This document shows, piece after piece, positions 1-8,453 of a stretch of DNA of 64,000 nt. Position 1 is the first letter of the stretch, and each line of letters opens with the position of its first letter. The notes beneath the pieces were generated by a model. It had not been told where the DNA came from and searched no databases. It saw nothing but the letters and a program-made list of their open reading frames with translations. A program made the position numbers and the translations under genes. The DNA comes from Bradyrhizobium sp. 195 (GTDB taxonomy: Bacteria; Pseudomonadota; Alphaproteobacteria; Rhizobiales; Xanthobacteraceae): positions 1 to 64,000 of the forward strand of contig NZ_CP082162.1 of NCBI RefSeq assembly GCF_023101665.1, given 5' to 3'.

Positions 1-1
1 G

Positions 2-277
2 TATCGCGGCTCCAATCCCGAAAGCCCGCAAGTCGTTCAAGGCCGTTTCGGGGTTGCCACTGTGCGGATCAAGGCGATCTCGCTCCTGGCCGACAATGTG
101 GCGTCCGTGCGCTTCCTGAAGGAGAGCCGCAAGGGCGAGGAGACGCGCGTGACCCATTGGGTCTCGACCCTGACGTTCTCCTATGCCAACGCGCCAATGT
201 CCTCCGCCGACCGTCTCATCAATCCCCTCGGCTTTCTGGTCTCGGAATATCGCGCCGATCCGGAGGTCGTGCCATGA
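2..277 (+). CDS. virB8: VirB8-family T4SS inner-membrane protein (C-terminal part)
   Basis: The gene enters from the left edge; reading frame 2 is open from base 2 to a TGA at 275-277. The visible 91 residues show the end of the VirB8 periplasmic NTF2-like domain, with a basic stretch, a THWVSTLTF strand and an NPLGF turn near the C-terminus. VirB8 is the bitopic assembly factor of the inner-membrane complex of type IV secretion systems. The stop overlaps the ATG of virB9 (ATGA), and virB9, virB10, virB11 and virD4 follow, which fixes the identity. The N-terminal half and membrane segment lie outside the window. Confidence 0.85.
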   Translation, partial: YRGSNPESPQVVQGRFGVATVRIKAISLLADNVASVRFLKESRKGEETRVTHWVSTLTFSYANAPMSSADRLINPLGFLVSEYRADPEVVP

Positions 278-1125
278 AACGCTTCGCTCTCTTGATGATT
301 TTCGCCCTGGGATTCGCGGGGCCGGCAATGGCCTTGCAACAGCCCTCACCAGGTCAACATGATGCCCGCGTGAGAACCGTGACCTACGATCCGGCCAACG
401 TCGTCAAGGTCAACGGCGTGATTCGGGCGTCAACCCAGGTGTTGTTTGCCGACGATGAGGAGGTCGCGCATGTCGCGATCGGCGACGCGATTGCATGGGA
501 GGTCGCACCGGCGGGCTCAATCCTGTTCCTTAAACCCCGCGAGAAACATCCACCAACCAATTTGCAGGTCGTCACCACGCGCCCTGACGGACGCAAGCGC
601 TCGTATCAATTCGAGTTGTCGATTGCCGAGACGACGCTGGCGGACAGCTACTTCGTCGTCCGCTTCGCCTATCCCGGCGACGAGATCGAACGCCGCCGCA
701 CTGAAGCGGCCGCCCGCGGCGCCGAGCGGGAAGGCGCGCTGGTCGAGCAGACCTTTGACCTGCATCATGCCTATGGCGCGCGCAACTGGCGTTTTTCAGC
801 ACAGGGTTCGGTCGACCTCGAGCCCGAGGCCGTTTTCGACGACGGCAAGGAGACCACGTTCCGCTTTGCAGGCAACCGCGAAATCCCCGCCATCTACCTG
901 ATCAACTCCGACAGCTCGGAAAGCCTGGTGCCGAAGGATGTCCGCGGCGAGCTCGTGGTCGTTCACGCCACAGCGCGGGAGTTCCGGCTGCGCAAAGGTG
1001 ACAACGTGCTTTGCATTTTCAACGAAGCATTCGACGCGGTGGGGATCAACCCGGGCACCAATACCACAAGCCCGTCGATCGAGCGGCGGGCGAAGAAATC
1101 ACCACTAACCCCAAGGCCACGATAG
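274..1125 (+). CDS. virB9: VirB9 T4SS outer-membrane complex protein
   Basis: 283 residues. I start it at the ATG overlapping the virB8 stop, because this places a clean signal peptide (residues 1-20, basic MKR then hydrophobic, ending AMA) at the N-terminus; a longer upstream reading would bury it. VirB9 is periplasmic and joins VirB7 and VirB10 in the outer-membrane core complex. The family pattern is visible: an early R-x-V-x-Y-D-P strand, a central K-R-S-Y-Q-F-E-L strand, and the C-terminal segment NWRFSAQG followed by the T-x-F-R-F and P-A-I-Y-L motifs that bind VirB10. It sits second in the overlapping virB8-virD4 transcription unit. Confidence 0.92.
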   Translation: MKRFALLMIFALGFAGPAMALQQPSPGQHDARVRTVTYDPANVVKVNGVIRASTQVLFADDEEVAHVAIGDAIAWEVAPAGSILFLKPREKHPPTNLQVVTTRPDGRKRSYQFELSIAETTLADSYFVVRFAYPGDEIERRRTEAAARGAEREGALVEQTFDLHHAYGARNWRFSAQGSVDLEPEAVFDDGKETTFRFAGNREIPAIYLINSDSSESLVPKDVRGELVVVHATAREFRLRKGDNVLCIFNEAFDAVGINPGTNTTSPSIERRAKKSPLTPRPR

Positions 1126-1136
1126 GCGAGGGCGAT

Positions 1137-2282
1137 ATGACCGAACATCAGGATGAGACGATCGCCGGCGACCGCGGCATTACGCCAGTGGGCGGAGGGG
1201 ACAATGGCCGTACAGCGATGCTCAAACGCGGCTTTGGTGCGTTGGCACTCACCGCCTTTGCCGCTCTGATCATCTGGGGGACCTGGAAAGGCGATAAGCC
1301 GGTTAACGATTCCGCCCGGAAGCTGGTGATCCGCCAGGCGGCGGCGTTCGAGCCCCTCCCGGAAGCGCCGGCCGCGCCTGTTACCACGGCCGCAATTGGA
1401 GCCGCTCCGGTCCCAGCCACGCCAGCGGCTCCTGCACCCGCCTCCGACCAGCTTCTGGAGAGCGCTCGGCGCGCACCCGTGCTGGCCTATAACAGGCCCA
1501 ATTCCGCTGGACGCGCGGCCCACGACAGCGTGACCGGAAGTGTCGTCACTGATCCCTATGGGTTCGGGCGGGGCGAGCCGCGCAACGACCTGGCCGACAA
1601 GCTGAAGCCGACCCCGATCGAGGGCGTGCGCGCAGCGCGGCTTCCCAACCGCAACCTGCTCATTACCCAGGGCACCTCAATCCCCTGCGTGCTGGAGACG
1701 GCGATGTCCTCGGACGTGGCCGGCTTCGTCTCCTGCGTCGTGGTGCGCGACGTGATGTCGGACTCCGGCAACGTGGTGCTGATGGAAAAGGGCACGCAAG
1801 TGGTTGGTGAATATCGCAGCAATGTGCGACGCGGCTCAAAACGCCTGTTCGTGCTGTGGACCCGCGCCAAGACGCCGACCGGCGTCATTGCGGCATTGGC
1901 CTCGCCGGCCACCGACGCGTTGGGCCGCGCCGGTTTTGACGGCGACATCGACACCCACTTCTTTGAACGGTTCGGCTCGGCGCTCCTGCTGTCGATTGTC
2001 AATGATGCCGGCTCGATCGGACGTCAGCAACTGCAGGACAGCTCCATCCAGATCAACAACACCACCGGCGCCACCAACACCGCCGCAGCCATCGCCGTGG
2101 AGCAGTCGATCAACATTCCGCTCACGCTCAATAAAAACCAGGGCGAACTGGTCAATATCTTTGTCGCCCGCGACGTCGATTTCTCCTCGGTCTATCAATT
2201 GCGGCGGACCGAGACCCGCACGCAGATATTAGACCGCACCATCCCCGGGGGCCTCGCAGCCCCGGCCGTGGTGACAAAGTGA
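1137..2282 (+). CDS. virB10: VirB10 / TrbI-family T4SS protein
   Basis: 381 residues starting at the ATG 11 bp after the virB9 stop. Order of parts: short cytoplasmic tail, one transmembrane helix at about residues 32-48, an Ala/Pro-rich periplasmic linker (about 70-105), then the TrbI/VirB10 beta-barrel domain from about residue 165. That domain carries the typical I-x-x-G-T-x-I-P-C-x-L-E and M-E-K-G-T-x-x-x-G-E-Y motifs. VirB10 spans both membranes and links ATPase energy to opening of the outer-membrane pore. Its end overlaps the GTG start of virB11 by four bases, suggesting translational coupling. Confidence 0.93.
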   Translation: MTEHQDETIAGDRGITPVGGGDNGRTAMLKRGFGALALTAFAALIIWGTWKGDKPVNDSARKLVIRQAAAFEPLPEAPAAPVTTAAIGAAPVPATPAAPAPASDQLLESARRAPVLAYNRPNSAGRAAHDSVTGSVVTDPYGFGRGEPRNDLADKLKPTPIEGVRAARLPNRNLLITQGTSIPCVLETAMSSDVAGFVSCVVVRDVMSDSGNVVLMEKGTQVVGEYRSNVRRGSKRLFVLWTRAKTPTGVIAALASPATDALGRAGFDGDIDTHFFERFGSALLLSIVNDAGSIGRQQLQDSSIQINNTTGATNTAAAIAVEQSINIPLTLNKNQGELVNIFVARDVDFSSVYQLRRTETRTQILDRTIPGGLAAPAVVTK

Positions 2283-3310
2283 GCGCAGTACACTCCATCG
2301 AGCGCGATGGCAGCCGGCTCGTGCTGGCGCGCTATCTCGAGCCGTTGGCTCCGTATCTCGCAGACAAATCCCTGACTGAAATCGTCGTCAACCGCCCCGG
2401 CGAGATCTTCGTGGAAGGCCCCGGCGGCTGGACCCGGCACGAAGCGCCAGCTCTGACGCATGCCTACCTCTCACATCTGGCGACCGCGGCCGCCGGCCAC
2501 ACCCGTCAGGACATCGGCCCGGAGCACCCGGTGGTGTCGACCAGCCTGATCGGCGATGAACGCTGTCAGATCGTGGTTCCGCCGGCGGTGCCAACCCGCA
2601 CGATCAGTCTCACGATTCGCAAGCCGTCGGCTTTGACGATGACACTGGACGCCTTTGAGCAGGCGCAACTGTTCGATGAGGTCCGCGTCGCCAATGACCA
2701 ACTCACTGCCGACGAGGATCGGCTTCTGGCCCTGAAGGAGGCCGGCGCCTGGCGCGACTTCCTCCAGCTTGCCGTTTCAACGCGCCGCAACATCATCATT
2801 TCCGGAGCGACTGGTTCGGGAAAGACCACGCTATCGAAGGCGTTGATCGCGGCGATCCCGGCACAAGAGCGGCTCATCACCATCGAGGACACCGCGGAGC
2901 TTTTCATTCCTCATCAGAATTGTGTGCGGCTGCTTTACGCTAAAGATGGCCAGGGTCTCGCTAAAATTGGACCGCGCGAACTTCTGGAGTCCTGCCTGCG
3001 GATGCGGCCCGATCGCATCCTGCTGCAAGAGCTGCGCGATGGGACAGCGTTCTTTTATCTGCGGAACGTGAATTCGGGGCACCCGGGATCGATCACTACG
3101 GTTCATGCCGACAGCGCCAGGCTGGCCTTTGAGCAATTGACGTTGTTGGTGAAGGAAAGCGCGGAAGGCCGCGACCTTCATCGCGACGACATACGTTCGC
3201 TGCTGCTGCTTCTCGTCGACGTCGTCATCCAGATGCAGAAGCGGGACGGCCGCTACCGCATTTCGGAAATTTACTATGACCCCGTTCGCAAACGCGACCA
3301 GATCAGTTAG
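2279..3310 (+). CDS. virB11: VirB11 T4SS traffic ATPase
   Basis: 343 residues with a GTG start inside the virB10 stop (GTGA overlap). It is a hexameric cytoplasmic secretion ATPase of the VirB11/PilT group. The Walker A motif GATGSGKTT lies at residues 176-184, followed by the Asp box (TIEDTAEL) and the Walker B-like region with R-M-R-P-D-R-I and E-L-R-D-G. The His box (NSGHPGSITTVHAD) is also intact. The full set of motifs suggests an active enzyme that powers pilus assembly and substrate transfer. Its 3' end overlaps virD4 by 35 bp. Confidence 0.95.
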   Translation: MSAVHSIERDGSRLVLARYLEPLAPYLADKSLTEIVVNRPGEIFVEGPGGWTRHEAPALTHAYLSHLATAAAGHTRQDIGPEHPVVSTSLIGDERCQIVVPPAVPTRTISLTIRKPSALTMTLDAFEQAQLFDEVRVANDQLTADEDRLLALKEAGAWRDFLQLAVSTRRNIIISGATGSGKTTLSKALIAAIPAQERLITIEDTAELFIPHQNCVRLLYAKDGQGLAKIGPRELLESCLRMRPDRILLQELRDGTAFFYLRNVNSGHPGSITTVHADSARLAFEQLTLLVKESAEGRDLHRDDIRSLLLLLVDVVIQMQKRDGRYRISEIYYDPVRKRDQIS

Positions 3311-5222
3311 GGCCGCGCAGGGCCTAGCGGTCGCGCTCGCCGGCTGCGGAGTGTTCCTGCTGGTCGCCTCGAACGTTCTGCTGCTGGGGCTCCGGCTTCA
3401 CGATGGAGGACTGCATTGGTCGGAAATAGCGACGGGCTGGCCGCGTTACGGCGCTGACCCGCGCTTCGACCGCTGGCTGACCCTTTCGACCCTCGCCGGC
3501 GTGGTTGTGGTCTTTGGCTTGCTCGGTGCGCTCTTCCGGCACCGACCTCTCCCGCTTCACGGCCGCGCGCGTTTCGCTTCCGAGCGCGAGATCAAGGCCG
3601 CTGGCCTGCGATCCAAGCAGGGCGTGCTACTCGGCCGCAAGGATGGTGCGCTGCTCTGCTTCGGCGGATCGGAACACGTCCTGGTCTACGCGCCGACCAG
3701 GGCCGGGAAGGGCGTCGGCTATGTCATTCCAAACCTGCTCAATTGGCCGGATTCAGTCATCGTTCTGGATGTGAAAAAGGAGAATTGGGATCGGTCCGCA
3801 GGATTTCGCGCGGCCCACGGGCAGGAAGTCTATTTGTTCGACCCACTCGACGAGAACGGTCGCACCGCGCGCTACAATCCGCTTGGCTATGTGCGCATCG
3901 ATCCCGCGGACCTCTACGACGATCTGCAGCGCATCTCCGTCATGCTGTTTCCGGCCGAGAGCCGCGGTGATCCTTTCTGGTTCGAGGCCGCACGGTCGGC
4001 GTTCGTAGCAATTGGCGGCTATGTCGCGGAAACGCCAGGTCTGCCATTGACGATCGGTGAGATCCTACACCAGCTCTCCGTGGCCCCGGACCTCAAGGCA
4101 CACTTCGAGAAAATTATCGCCGTTCGCAAGTCCGGTCCCTCGCAACTCTCGCGACATTGCATCACGTCATTGAACGACTTCCTCGCCGCGTCCGAAAACA
4201 CCATGAACTCGGTGCGGAAGACGGTCACGGCCAGGCTTGGCCTCTGGCTTAATCCTCGCATCGATGCCGCCACATCCACCAATGATTTCGATCTGCGGCA
4301 GTTGCGGCAACGGCCGATGTCGATCTATCTCGGCGTCACGCCGGATAATCTCGACCGCATGGCGCCGCTTCTCAATCTGTTCTTTCAGCAAGTGGTCGAT
4401 CTCAATACCCGCGAGCTGCCGGAACAGAACTCCAAACTCAATCGCAAGGTGCTGCTGTTGCTCGATGAATTTCCGGCGCTGGGCAATGTCAACGTACTTG
4501 CGAAATCGGTCGCCTTCATCGCCGGCTACGGCATCCGCCTGCTCACCGTGGTCCAGAGCCCGGCTCAGCTGCGCGCAATCTACGGGATTGATGCGGCCCG
4601 CAACTTCATGACCAACCATGCTGTCGAGGTGGTATTCGCGCCGAAAGAACAGGATGTCGCAAATGAACTCTCGGAGCGCATCGGCTACGATACGGTCAAA
4701 GCGCGCAGCCGCAGCGGACCGAAAGGGCTGGCAACGCGGTCGACCAGCGAGACCGTCTCCGAGCATCGGCGCGCCCTGATGCTGCCGCAGGAACTGAAGC
4801 TGCTTCCAAAATCCAAGGCCTTCATCCTCGGCACCGGCCTTCCGCCCGTCATCGCTGACAAGATCGTCTATTACGAAGACAAGGCATTCCTGTCACGTCT
4901 ACTGCCGGCTCCTGTCCCAAAGCTGCCGACAGGCCGCTCGAACGCAGTGCTTGATGCGGAACTCAAGGAGCTTCGCTCCGAGGTCGCCGAGCTTCGCGCG
5001 GTATTTCGATCCCGCCCGATGACCGACGAGGAAGTGGCCGATCCCTCCACAATTCCCGCCGACGCCTCCTTCGATTTTGGGGACGTGGACGTCGATCTCG
5101 AAGGGCTGTCTGAGGACGACCTGAAAGCCTGGACCCTGAACTACATCGATGCCCAGGCCATCCCGCCAGCGCGGCGGACCGGCCGGAAGCAGAAGGGGGA
5201 GCAGCATGAACGACGGGCATGA
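3276..5222 (+). CDS. virD4: VirD4 type IV coupling protein
   Basis: 648 residues starting inside the end of virB11. Two N-terminal transmembrane helices (about residues 15-38 and 68-88) precede a VirD4/TraG-type ATPase. Walker A is APTRAGKG at residues 139-146 and the Walker B strand is LLLLDEFPALG with Asp near residue 397. Coupling proteins recruit the relaxase-DNA complex to the secretion channel. The acidic tail (last 60 residues, rich in Asp and Glu) is unusual in composition and could be a substrate-docking region (inference). The end overlaps the next gene by 17 bp, so that protein probably belongs to the same transfer module. Confidence 0.95.
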   Translation: MTPFANATRSVRAAQGLAVALAGCGVFLLVASNVLLLGLRLHDGGLHWSEIATGWPRYGADPRFDRWLTLSTLAGVVVVFGLLGALFRHRPLPLHGRARFASEREIKAAGLRSKQGVLLGRKDGALLCFGGSEHVLVYAPTRAGKGVGYVIPNLLNWPDSVIVLDVKKENWDRSAGFRAAHGQEVYLFDPLDENGRTARYNPLGYVRIDPADLYDDLQRISVMLFPAESRGDPFWFEAARSAFVAIGGYVAETPGLPLTIGEILHQLSVAPDLKAHFEKIIAVRKSGPSQLSRHCITSLNDFLAASENTMNSVRKTVTARLGLWLNPRIDAATSTNDFDLRQLRQRPMSIYLGVTPDNLDRMAPLLNLFFQQVVDLNTRELPEQNSKLNRKVLLLLDEFPALGNVNVLAKSVAFIAGYGIRLLTVVQSPAQLRAIYGIDAARNFMTNHAVEVVFAPKEQDVANELSERIGYDTVKARSRSGPKGLATRSTSETVSEHRRALMLPQELKLLPKSKAFILGTGLPPVIADKIVYYEDKAFLSRLLPAPVPKLPTGRSNAVLDAELKELRSEVAELRAVFRSRPMTDEEVADPSTIPADASFDFGDVDVDLEGLSEDDLKAWTLNYIDAQAIPPARRTGRKQKGEQHERRA

Positions 5223-6372
5223 CGCGAGCGGGGATTTCAGCCTGGAGCGGCAACGCCGCGCGGGGCGCGCTTCCGCGCGAGACAAGGGGGACAACGAGGC
5301 CATAGCAACAGCCCCCAACACGCCTTCATCCGCGGAGGTCGCCGATAGTGCGTTTCCGGACCGCATCCGACGAAAATATTTCGTGGTGGCCAGTGAATCC
5401 CAAAAGGACGGATCCGACCGCGAAGCGCGGCTCTATGCGGATGAGGGGAAAGAGTACCTCGCGTTCAAGGCCACTGACGATCGCCTGGTCACCCGCATAG
5501 CTGCCGCAGAAGTGATCCGGGACATGGTCAGCGTGGCACAACATCGCCAGTGGGAGGCACTTCACGTCCGTGGTTCTGTCGAGTTCCGACGCGAGGCCTG
5601 GCTCGAGGCTAGCGCGCGCGGGATGGATGTGAAAGGCTATCAACCAAGCGAGCTTGATCGCCAGGCGCTCGCTGACCGACGAGTCGCGTGGGATCGAGCC
5701 CAGGCCCGGACCAACGATGCCGAGGCTCGTTCCGCCTCCGACAAGCCACTGCAGGCGGATAGGCTCGATTACGACAAGGGCGTTTCCGGACGTCTGATGG
5801 AGGTCGGTTATGGCCCCTACCGCAACCGCCCCGACGCGGAGCCGTCAACCTATGTAGCCATCGAACTGGACGACGGCCGGCGACATCAGGTGTGGGGCGT
5901 CGGCGTTGTAACGGACGTCGCAGATAGTGGCGCCAGGCCTGGCGACCGCATCTCTTTGCGAAGGGATGGCGTCGAACCCGTCATCAGGGCGATCAAGTCC
6001 ATAGACGCCGCCACAGGAACCGCTGGCATTGAACGGCGCCAGATGTGGCGCAACATGTGGAGTGTGACGGTGGAGGCACGCAGTGCAGACCGACTGGCCG
6101 CCGCCCATGATTCCGACCTGCTCGCGGCCCAATCTCAGATTGCCGTCATCAACAAGCTTGTCGAACGCGCTCTGCCGAACGATGAGAATGCTCGCCAGAA
6201 CATTATGGCTTTCGCCAAGGAGCGCATCGCCCAGCATCTGGAGAACGGGCATTCGTTTTCGCGGGCGACAGTCAGGGAACCGGTTCGAGATCGTCATCCA
6301 TCGGAAGGAGATAAGGCGATCCGAATAGCTCAGGCTGGTGAACGCGCGAGAATGCGTGAGCGTGAGCGCTGA
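5206..6372 (+). CDS. LPD7-like conjugation-associated protein
   Basis: 388 residues from an ATG preceded by AGAAGGGGGAGCAGC; it overlaps the virD4 end. Residues about 50-165 match the large polyvalent protein-associated domain 7 pattern (RKYFVVASE, then R-L-Y-A-D-E-G-K-E-Y-L-A-F, T-R-I-A-A-A, E-A-L-H-V-R-G, F-R-R-E-A-W-L-E-A, G-Y-x-P-S-E-L-D). Residues about 190-260 resemble the G-R-L-x-E-x-G-x-x-P-Y and V-W-G-V segment often found with LPD7 or primase-type conjugation proteins. Such proteins usually travel with relaxases and DNA-processing functions of conjugative elements. No relaxase is visible here. The role is inferred from domain and position, not proven. Confidence 0.7.
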   Translation: MNDGHDASGDFSLERQRRAGRASARDKGDNEAIATAPNTPSSAEVADSAFPDRIRRKYFVVASESQKDGSDREARLYADEGKEYLAFKATDDRLVTRIAAAEVIRDMVSVAQHRQWEALHVRGSVEFRREAWLEASARGMDVKGYQPSELDRQALADRRVAWDRAQARTNDAEARSASDKPLQADRLDYDKGVSGRLMEVGYGPYRNRPDAEPSTYVAIELDDGRRHQVWGVGVVTDVADSGARPGDRISLRRDGVEPVIRAIKSIDAATGTAGIERRQMWRNMWSVTVEARSADRLAAAHDSDLLAAQSQIAVINKLVERALPNDENARQNIMAFAKERIAQHLENGHSFSRATVREPVRDRHPSEGDKAIRIAQAGERARMRERER

Positions 6373-6536
6373 ATGCACGAGGTCAATCAATGGGCCGAAC
6401 TAGGCTTTTGGGAAAGTACCCCCGCTCGAAGACAACCCAACCGTCGCGACAATGCAGAACGGCGGGGATCGAAATCCTGAAGCCGCGAATTGCTGGTGGC
6501 GTGACACGTAGACGTCGAGTGGCCAGTACCCTAGGG
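6373..6536. other. Spacer between ICE 3' end and tRNA remnant
   Basis: A short gene-free stretch following the last conjugation gene. I see no 5' half of a tRNA here: nothing pairs with the acceptor strand of the tRNA-Lys remnant that follows, so the remnant is not a disguised complete tRNA. Confidence 0.5.
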
Positions 6537-6588
6537 CAGCTGACTCTTAATCAGCGGGTCCCAGGTTCGAGCCCTGGTGCGCCCACCA
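6537..6588 (+). other. att-site remnant: 3' part of tRNA-Lys(CTT) with CCA
   Basis: The sequence holds the anticodon stem-loop with CTT anticodon (CAGCTGACTCTTAATCAGCG), the variable region, a perfectly paired T arm around GGTTCGAGCC, the 3' acceptor strand TGCGCCC, the discriminator A and the CCA. The 5' acceptor and D arm are absent upstream. A truncated tRNA 3' end next to an integrase gene is the usual product of site-specific integration into a tRNA gene. The orientation places the conjugative element on its left between an intact tRNA-Lys (outside the window) and this right-hand att copy. Confidence 0.85.
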
Positions 6589-6649
6589 TATAAATCAAAC
6601 ACTTAGCGCTGATCGCGATACGGTAAGTGGCTTCATTTTACAGGCCATT

Positions 6650-7672
6650 TTACAGTTTTGTTCGCGCTTCGAGCTTCAGCACCGCAGCTTCGGCGAGCTG
6701 AATATCTCGGCCGAGATAGTGTGCATCGAGAATGGCCTCGACGTCCTTCAATGAGTGACCCGTCACGGGCGCGATCTGCGGCACGCTCGCGCCGGCAATT
6801 GCCAAGCGAACCACAGCGGTGCCTCTCAGGTCGTGAAACGTGAGGCCGCTGATGCCAGCTCGTTCGCATGCCTTTGCCCACGACGTCCGAAAGCCGTCTG
6901 ACGTCCAGGGCCGCCCGAGCGTGTTCGTCAGGATGAGCGGTCCTCGGCGCTCCGTGGTGTCGAGTAGGGCTCGCAGAGGGCCCCCGGCGGGCATCGCGAC
7001 ACGCCGGCCGCCTTTCGACTGCCGAAGGCGAATATAAGGGCTCTCGTAGGCAGACCATGGCAGTCGCAGCATATCTCCCTGCCGTTGCCCACTCCACAAA
7101 GCCAAGATCAGCGCGAGCTGGATCTCGCTGGATGCGACCGCGAGGACAGCGGCAATGTCTTGCTCGGTCCAGATCTTGTCCTTGCGGTCAGCTACGTAGA
7201 GCCGGCCGCCGCGCTCGCATGGATTGGTGGTGATTATGCCGCGGTCCTTCGCGAAAGACAGGATGCGCGCCAACACCGTCCATGCCAGATCAGCCTTACG
7301 CGGCGTGTTTGCGTACTTGTCTCGCCAGCTCTTGAAGTCGCCGCGAATCCTGCGGTCGGCGAGGGCAGCAATTGGCAAGTCGCCGAATTCGTCTTCAATC
7401 AGTTTTATGTATCTCAGGTAATCGCGACGGGTTGACGCCGCGATTTTGTTGAATTCCGGTGCTCCCTTGTATTGCGTGATGATCGACATGAACGATCTCG
7501 CATTGGGCTTGCGTAAATTCGCGTACGCGTCCTGGTATTGTCGTAGACAGTCTGGGGTGCCGGGCGCGGCATTGATCTGGGGGCCGCCGCGATAGGCGTA
7601 ATAGTAGGTTTTCATCGCGCCGTTCGCGAGCGGCACCTTGATCTTATGAACTCCTTTCAGAACGACGCGCAC
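6650..7672 (-). CDS. Tyrosine recombinase/integrase
   Basis: 340 residues. The catalytic domain shows the first Arg in LALWSGQRQGDMLRL, the H-x-x-R box as FHDLRGTAVVRLA, the TGHS box, and the nucleophile Tyr in DAHYLGR near the C-terminus, so all recombinase active-site residues are present. The N-terminal half is a SAM-like core-binding domain (T-R-R-D-Y-L-R-Y-I near residue 80). The gene points at the tRNA-Lys remnant 61 bp away, the classic integrase/att arrangement. Its start overlaps the excisionase-like gene by 29 bp, so the two are probably co-transcribed. Confidence 0.92.
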   Translation of the reverse strand: MRVVLKGVHKIKVPLANGAMKTYYYAYRGGPQINAAPGTPDCLRQYQDAYANLRKPNARSFMSIITQYKGAPEFNKIAASTRRDYLRYIKLIEDEFGDLPIAALADRRIRGDFKSWRDKYANTPRKADLAWTVLARILSFAKDRGIITTNPCERGGRLYVADRKDKIWTEQDIAAVLAVASSEIQLALILALWSGQRQGDMLRLPWSAYESPYIRLRQSKGGRRVAMPAGGPLRALLDTTERRGPLILTNTLGRPWTSDGFRTSWAKACERAGISGLTFHDLRGTAVVRLAIAGASVPQIAPVTGHSLKDVEAILDAHYLGRDIQLAEAAVLKLEARTKL

Positions 7673-7874
7673 GATTTTCTCTCCATTCGTCTAAAGCAGA
7701 TGTTTCTTGTTTCGGTTGCAGGCCACTCATTGCGTCTAACGCGATGTCGATAGCTTTGAGATCCCAGCGAGTTGTGCCGGCGAGTGGTGAAGGCAGCTTG
7801 CCAGCTCGCACCCAAGACGAAAAAGCGCTCGGCGATAGATTGCAGTAAGCAGCTGCTTGCTGCCTGCTCAGCAA
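7644..7874 (-). CDS. AlpA/excisionase-like small HTH protein
   Basis: 76 residues. The N-terminal half is a winged-helix excisionase/AlpA pattern: L-S-R-Q-Q-A-A-A-Y-C-N-L-S, then F-S-S-W-V-R-A-G-K-L-P and a T-R-W-D motif before I-D-I-A-L-D. These small DNA-binding proteins bend att DNA for excision or activate integrase expression. It lies directly upstream of the integrase and overlaps its start, which supports a xis role. The C-terminal 25 residues are charged and probably disordered. Confidence 0.75.
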   Translation of the reverse strand: MLSRQQAAAYCNLSPSAFSSWVRAGKLPSPLAGTTRWDLKAIDIALDAMSGLQPKQETSALDEWRENRARRSERSS

Positions 7875-8094
7875 TCTTGGCGTCAGGTGTCCGCAGGGCG
7901 TCGAGTCGACGTCCTGGGTTATGGCTAATGCAAATTGCAGTTCAGTGCGCTCTCATTTTACCGTCCACTATGCGGTGTCGGCTCGACAAGCAGATCGGTC
8001 TCGCCGTCGGCGCTCGCCGTTGGCCGCTGAGACGATCTTGTAAATGATCTAGCAGCCGTACGAGCTGTGTAATGGATCATGTTGAGGACTGCCT

Positions 8095-8211
8095 ATGAAA
8101 ATCGAGATGGATGCCGCCGTTCAGGAGTACGTTTTTCGTGTGCTCGCTGAAATTATAGGGCCTGAGTTTGCCGACGAGAAAGCACGCGTAACGCTGCCCT
8201 CTCAAGGCTGA
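8095..8211 (+). CDS. Truncated small ORF ending inside tRNA-Glu remnant
   Basis: ATG-initiated 38-residue frame beginning MKIEMDAAVQEY. Its last six codons (LPSQG plus TGA) are made of the tRNA-Glu anticodon stem-loop sequence. I read it as the 5' end of a gene whose 3' part was replaced at an integration crossover, with the tRNA fragment supplying an accidental stop. It could instead be a natural short ORF. I do not recognise the family. Confidence 0.35.
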   Translation: MKIEMDAAVQEYVFRVLAEIIGPEFADEKARVTLPSQG

Positions 8212-8242
8212 AACAGGGGTTCGATTCCCCTAGGGAGCGCCA
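8194..8242 (+). other. att-site remnant: 3' part of tRNA-Glu(CTC) with CCA
   Basis: The anticodon loop CTCTCAA (anticodon CTC) sits in a mostly paired stem with one mismatch. It is followed by a perfect T arm (CAGGGG-TTCGATT-CCCCT), acceptor strand GGGAGC, discriminator G and CCA. No 5' half precedes it. This is a second tRNA-derived attachment remnant only 1.6 kb from the tRNA-Lys one, evidence that different elements integrated next to each other. Confidence 0.8.
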
Positions 8243-8453
8243 GAAAATCAGACACTTCCTGAGAACGTCGAGACGCGTGTCCCGTTAGTGTCCAGTTCTG
8301 CTTTTTTGTTTGCCGTAGTTTTGCATTCGCCAGCGCTTTCCCGCCGCGCGTGGTCGCCCACCGCAAAGTTGGTCTTCCAGCGACTCAATCAGCACTGAAT
8401 TCGCGCGCGGTTGAGCGGGCTTCCGCGTTGTGCGGTCGACCGAGATTGCGCCT

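Noticed and set aside
6490..6588. Complete tRNA-Lys gene
   Set aside because: No 5' acceptor strand or D arm that pairs with the 3' half is present within 100 bases upstream.
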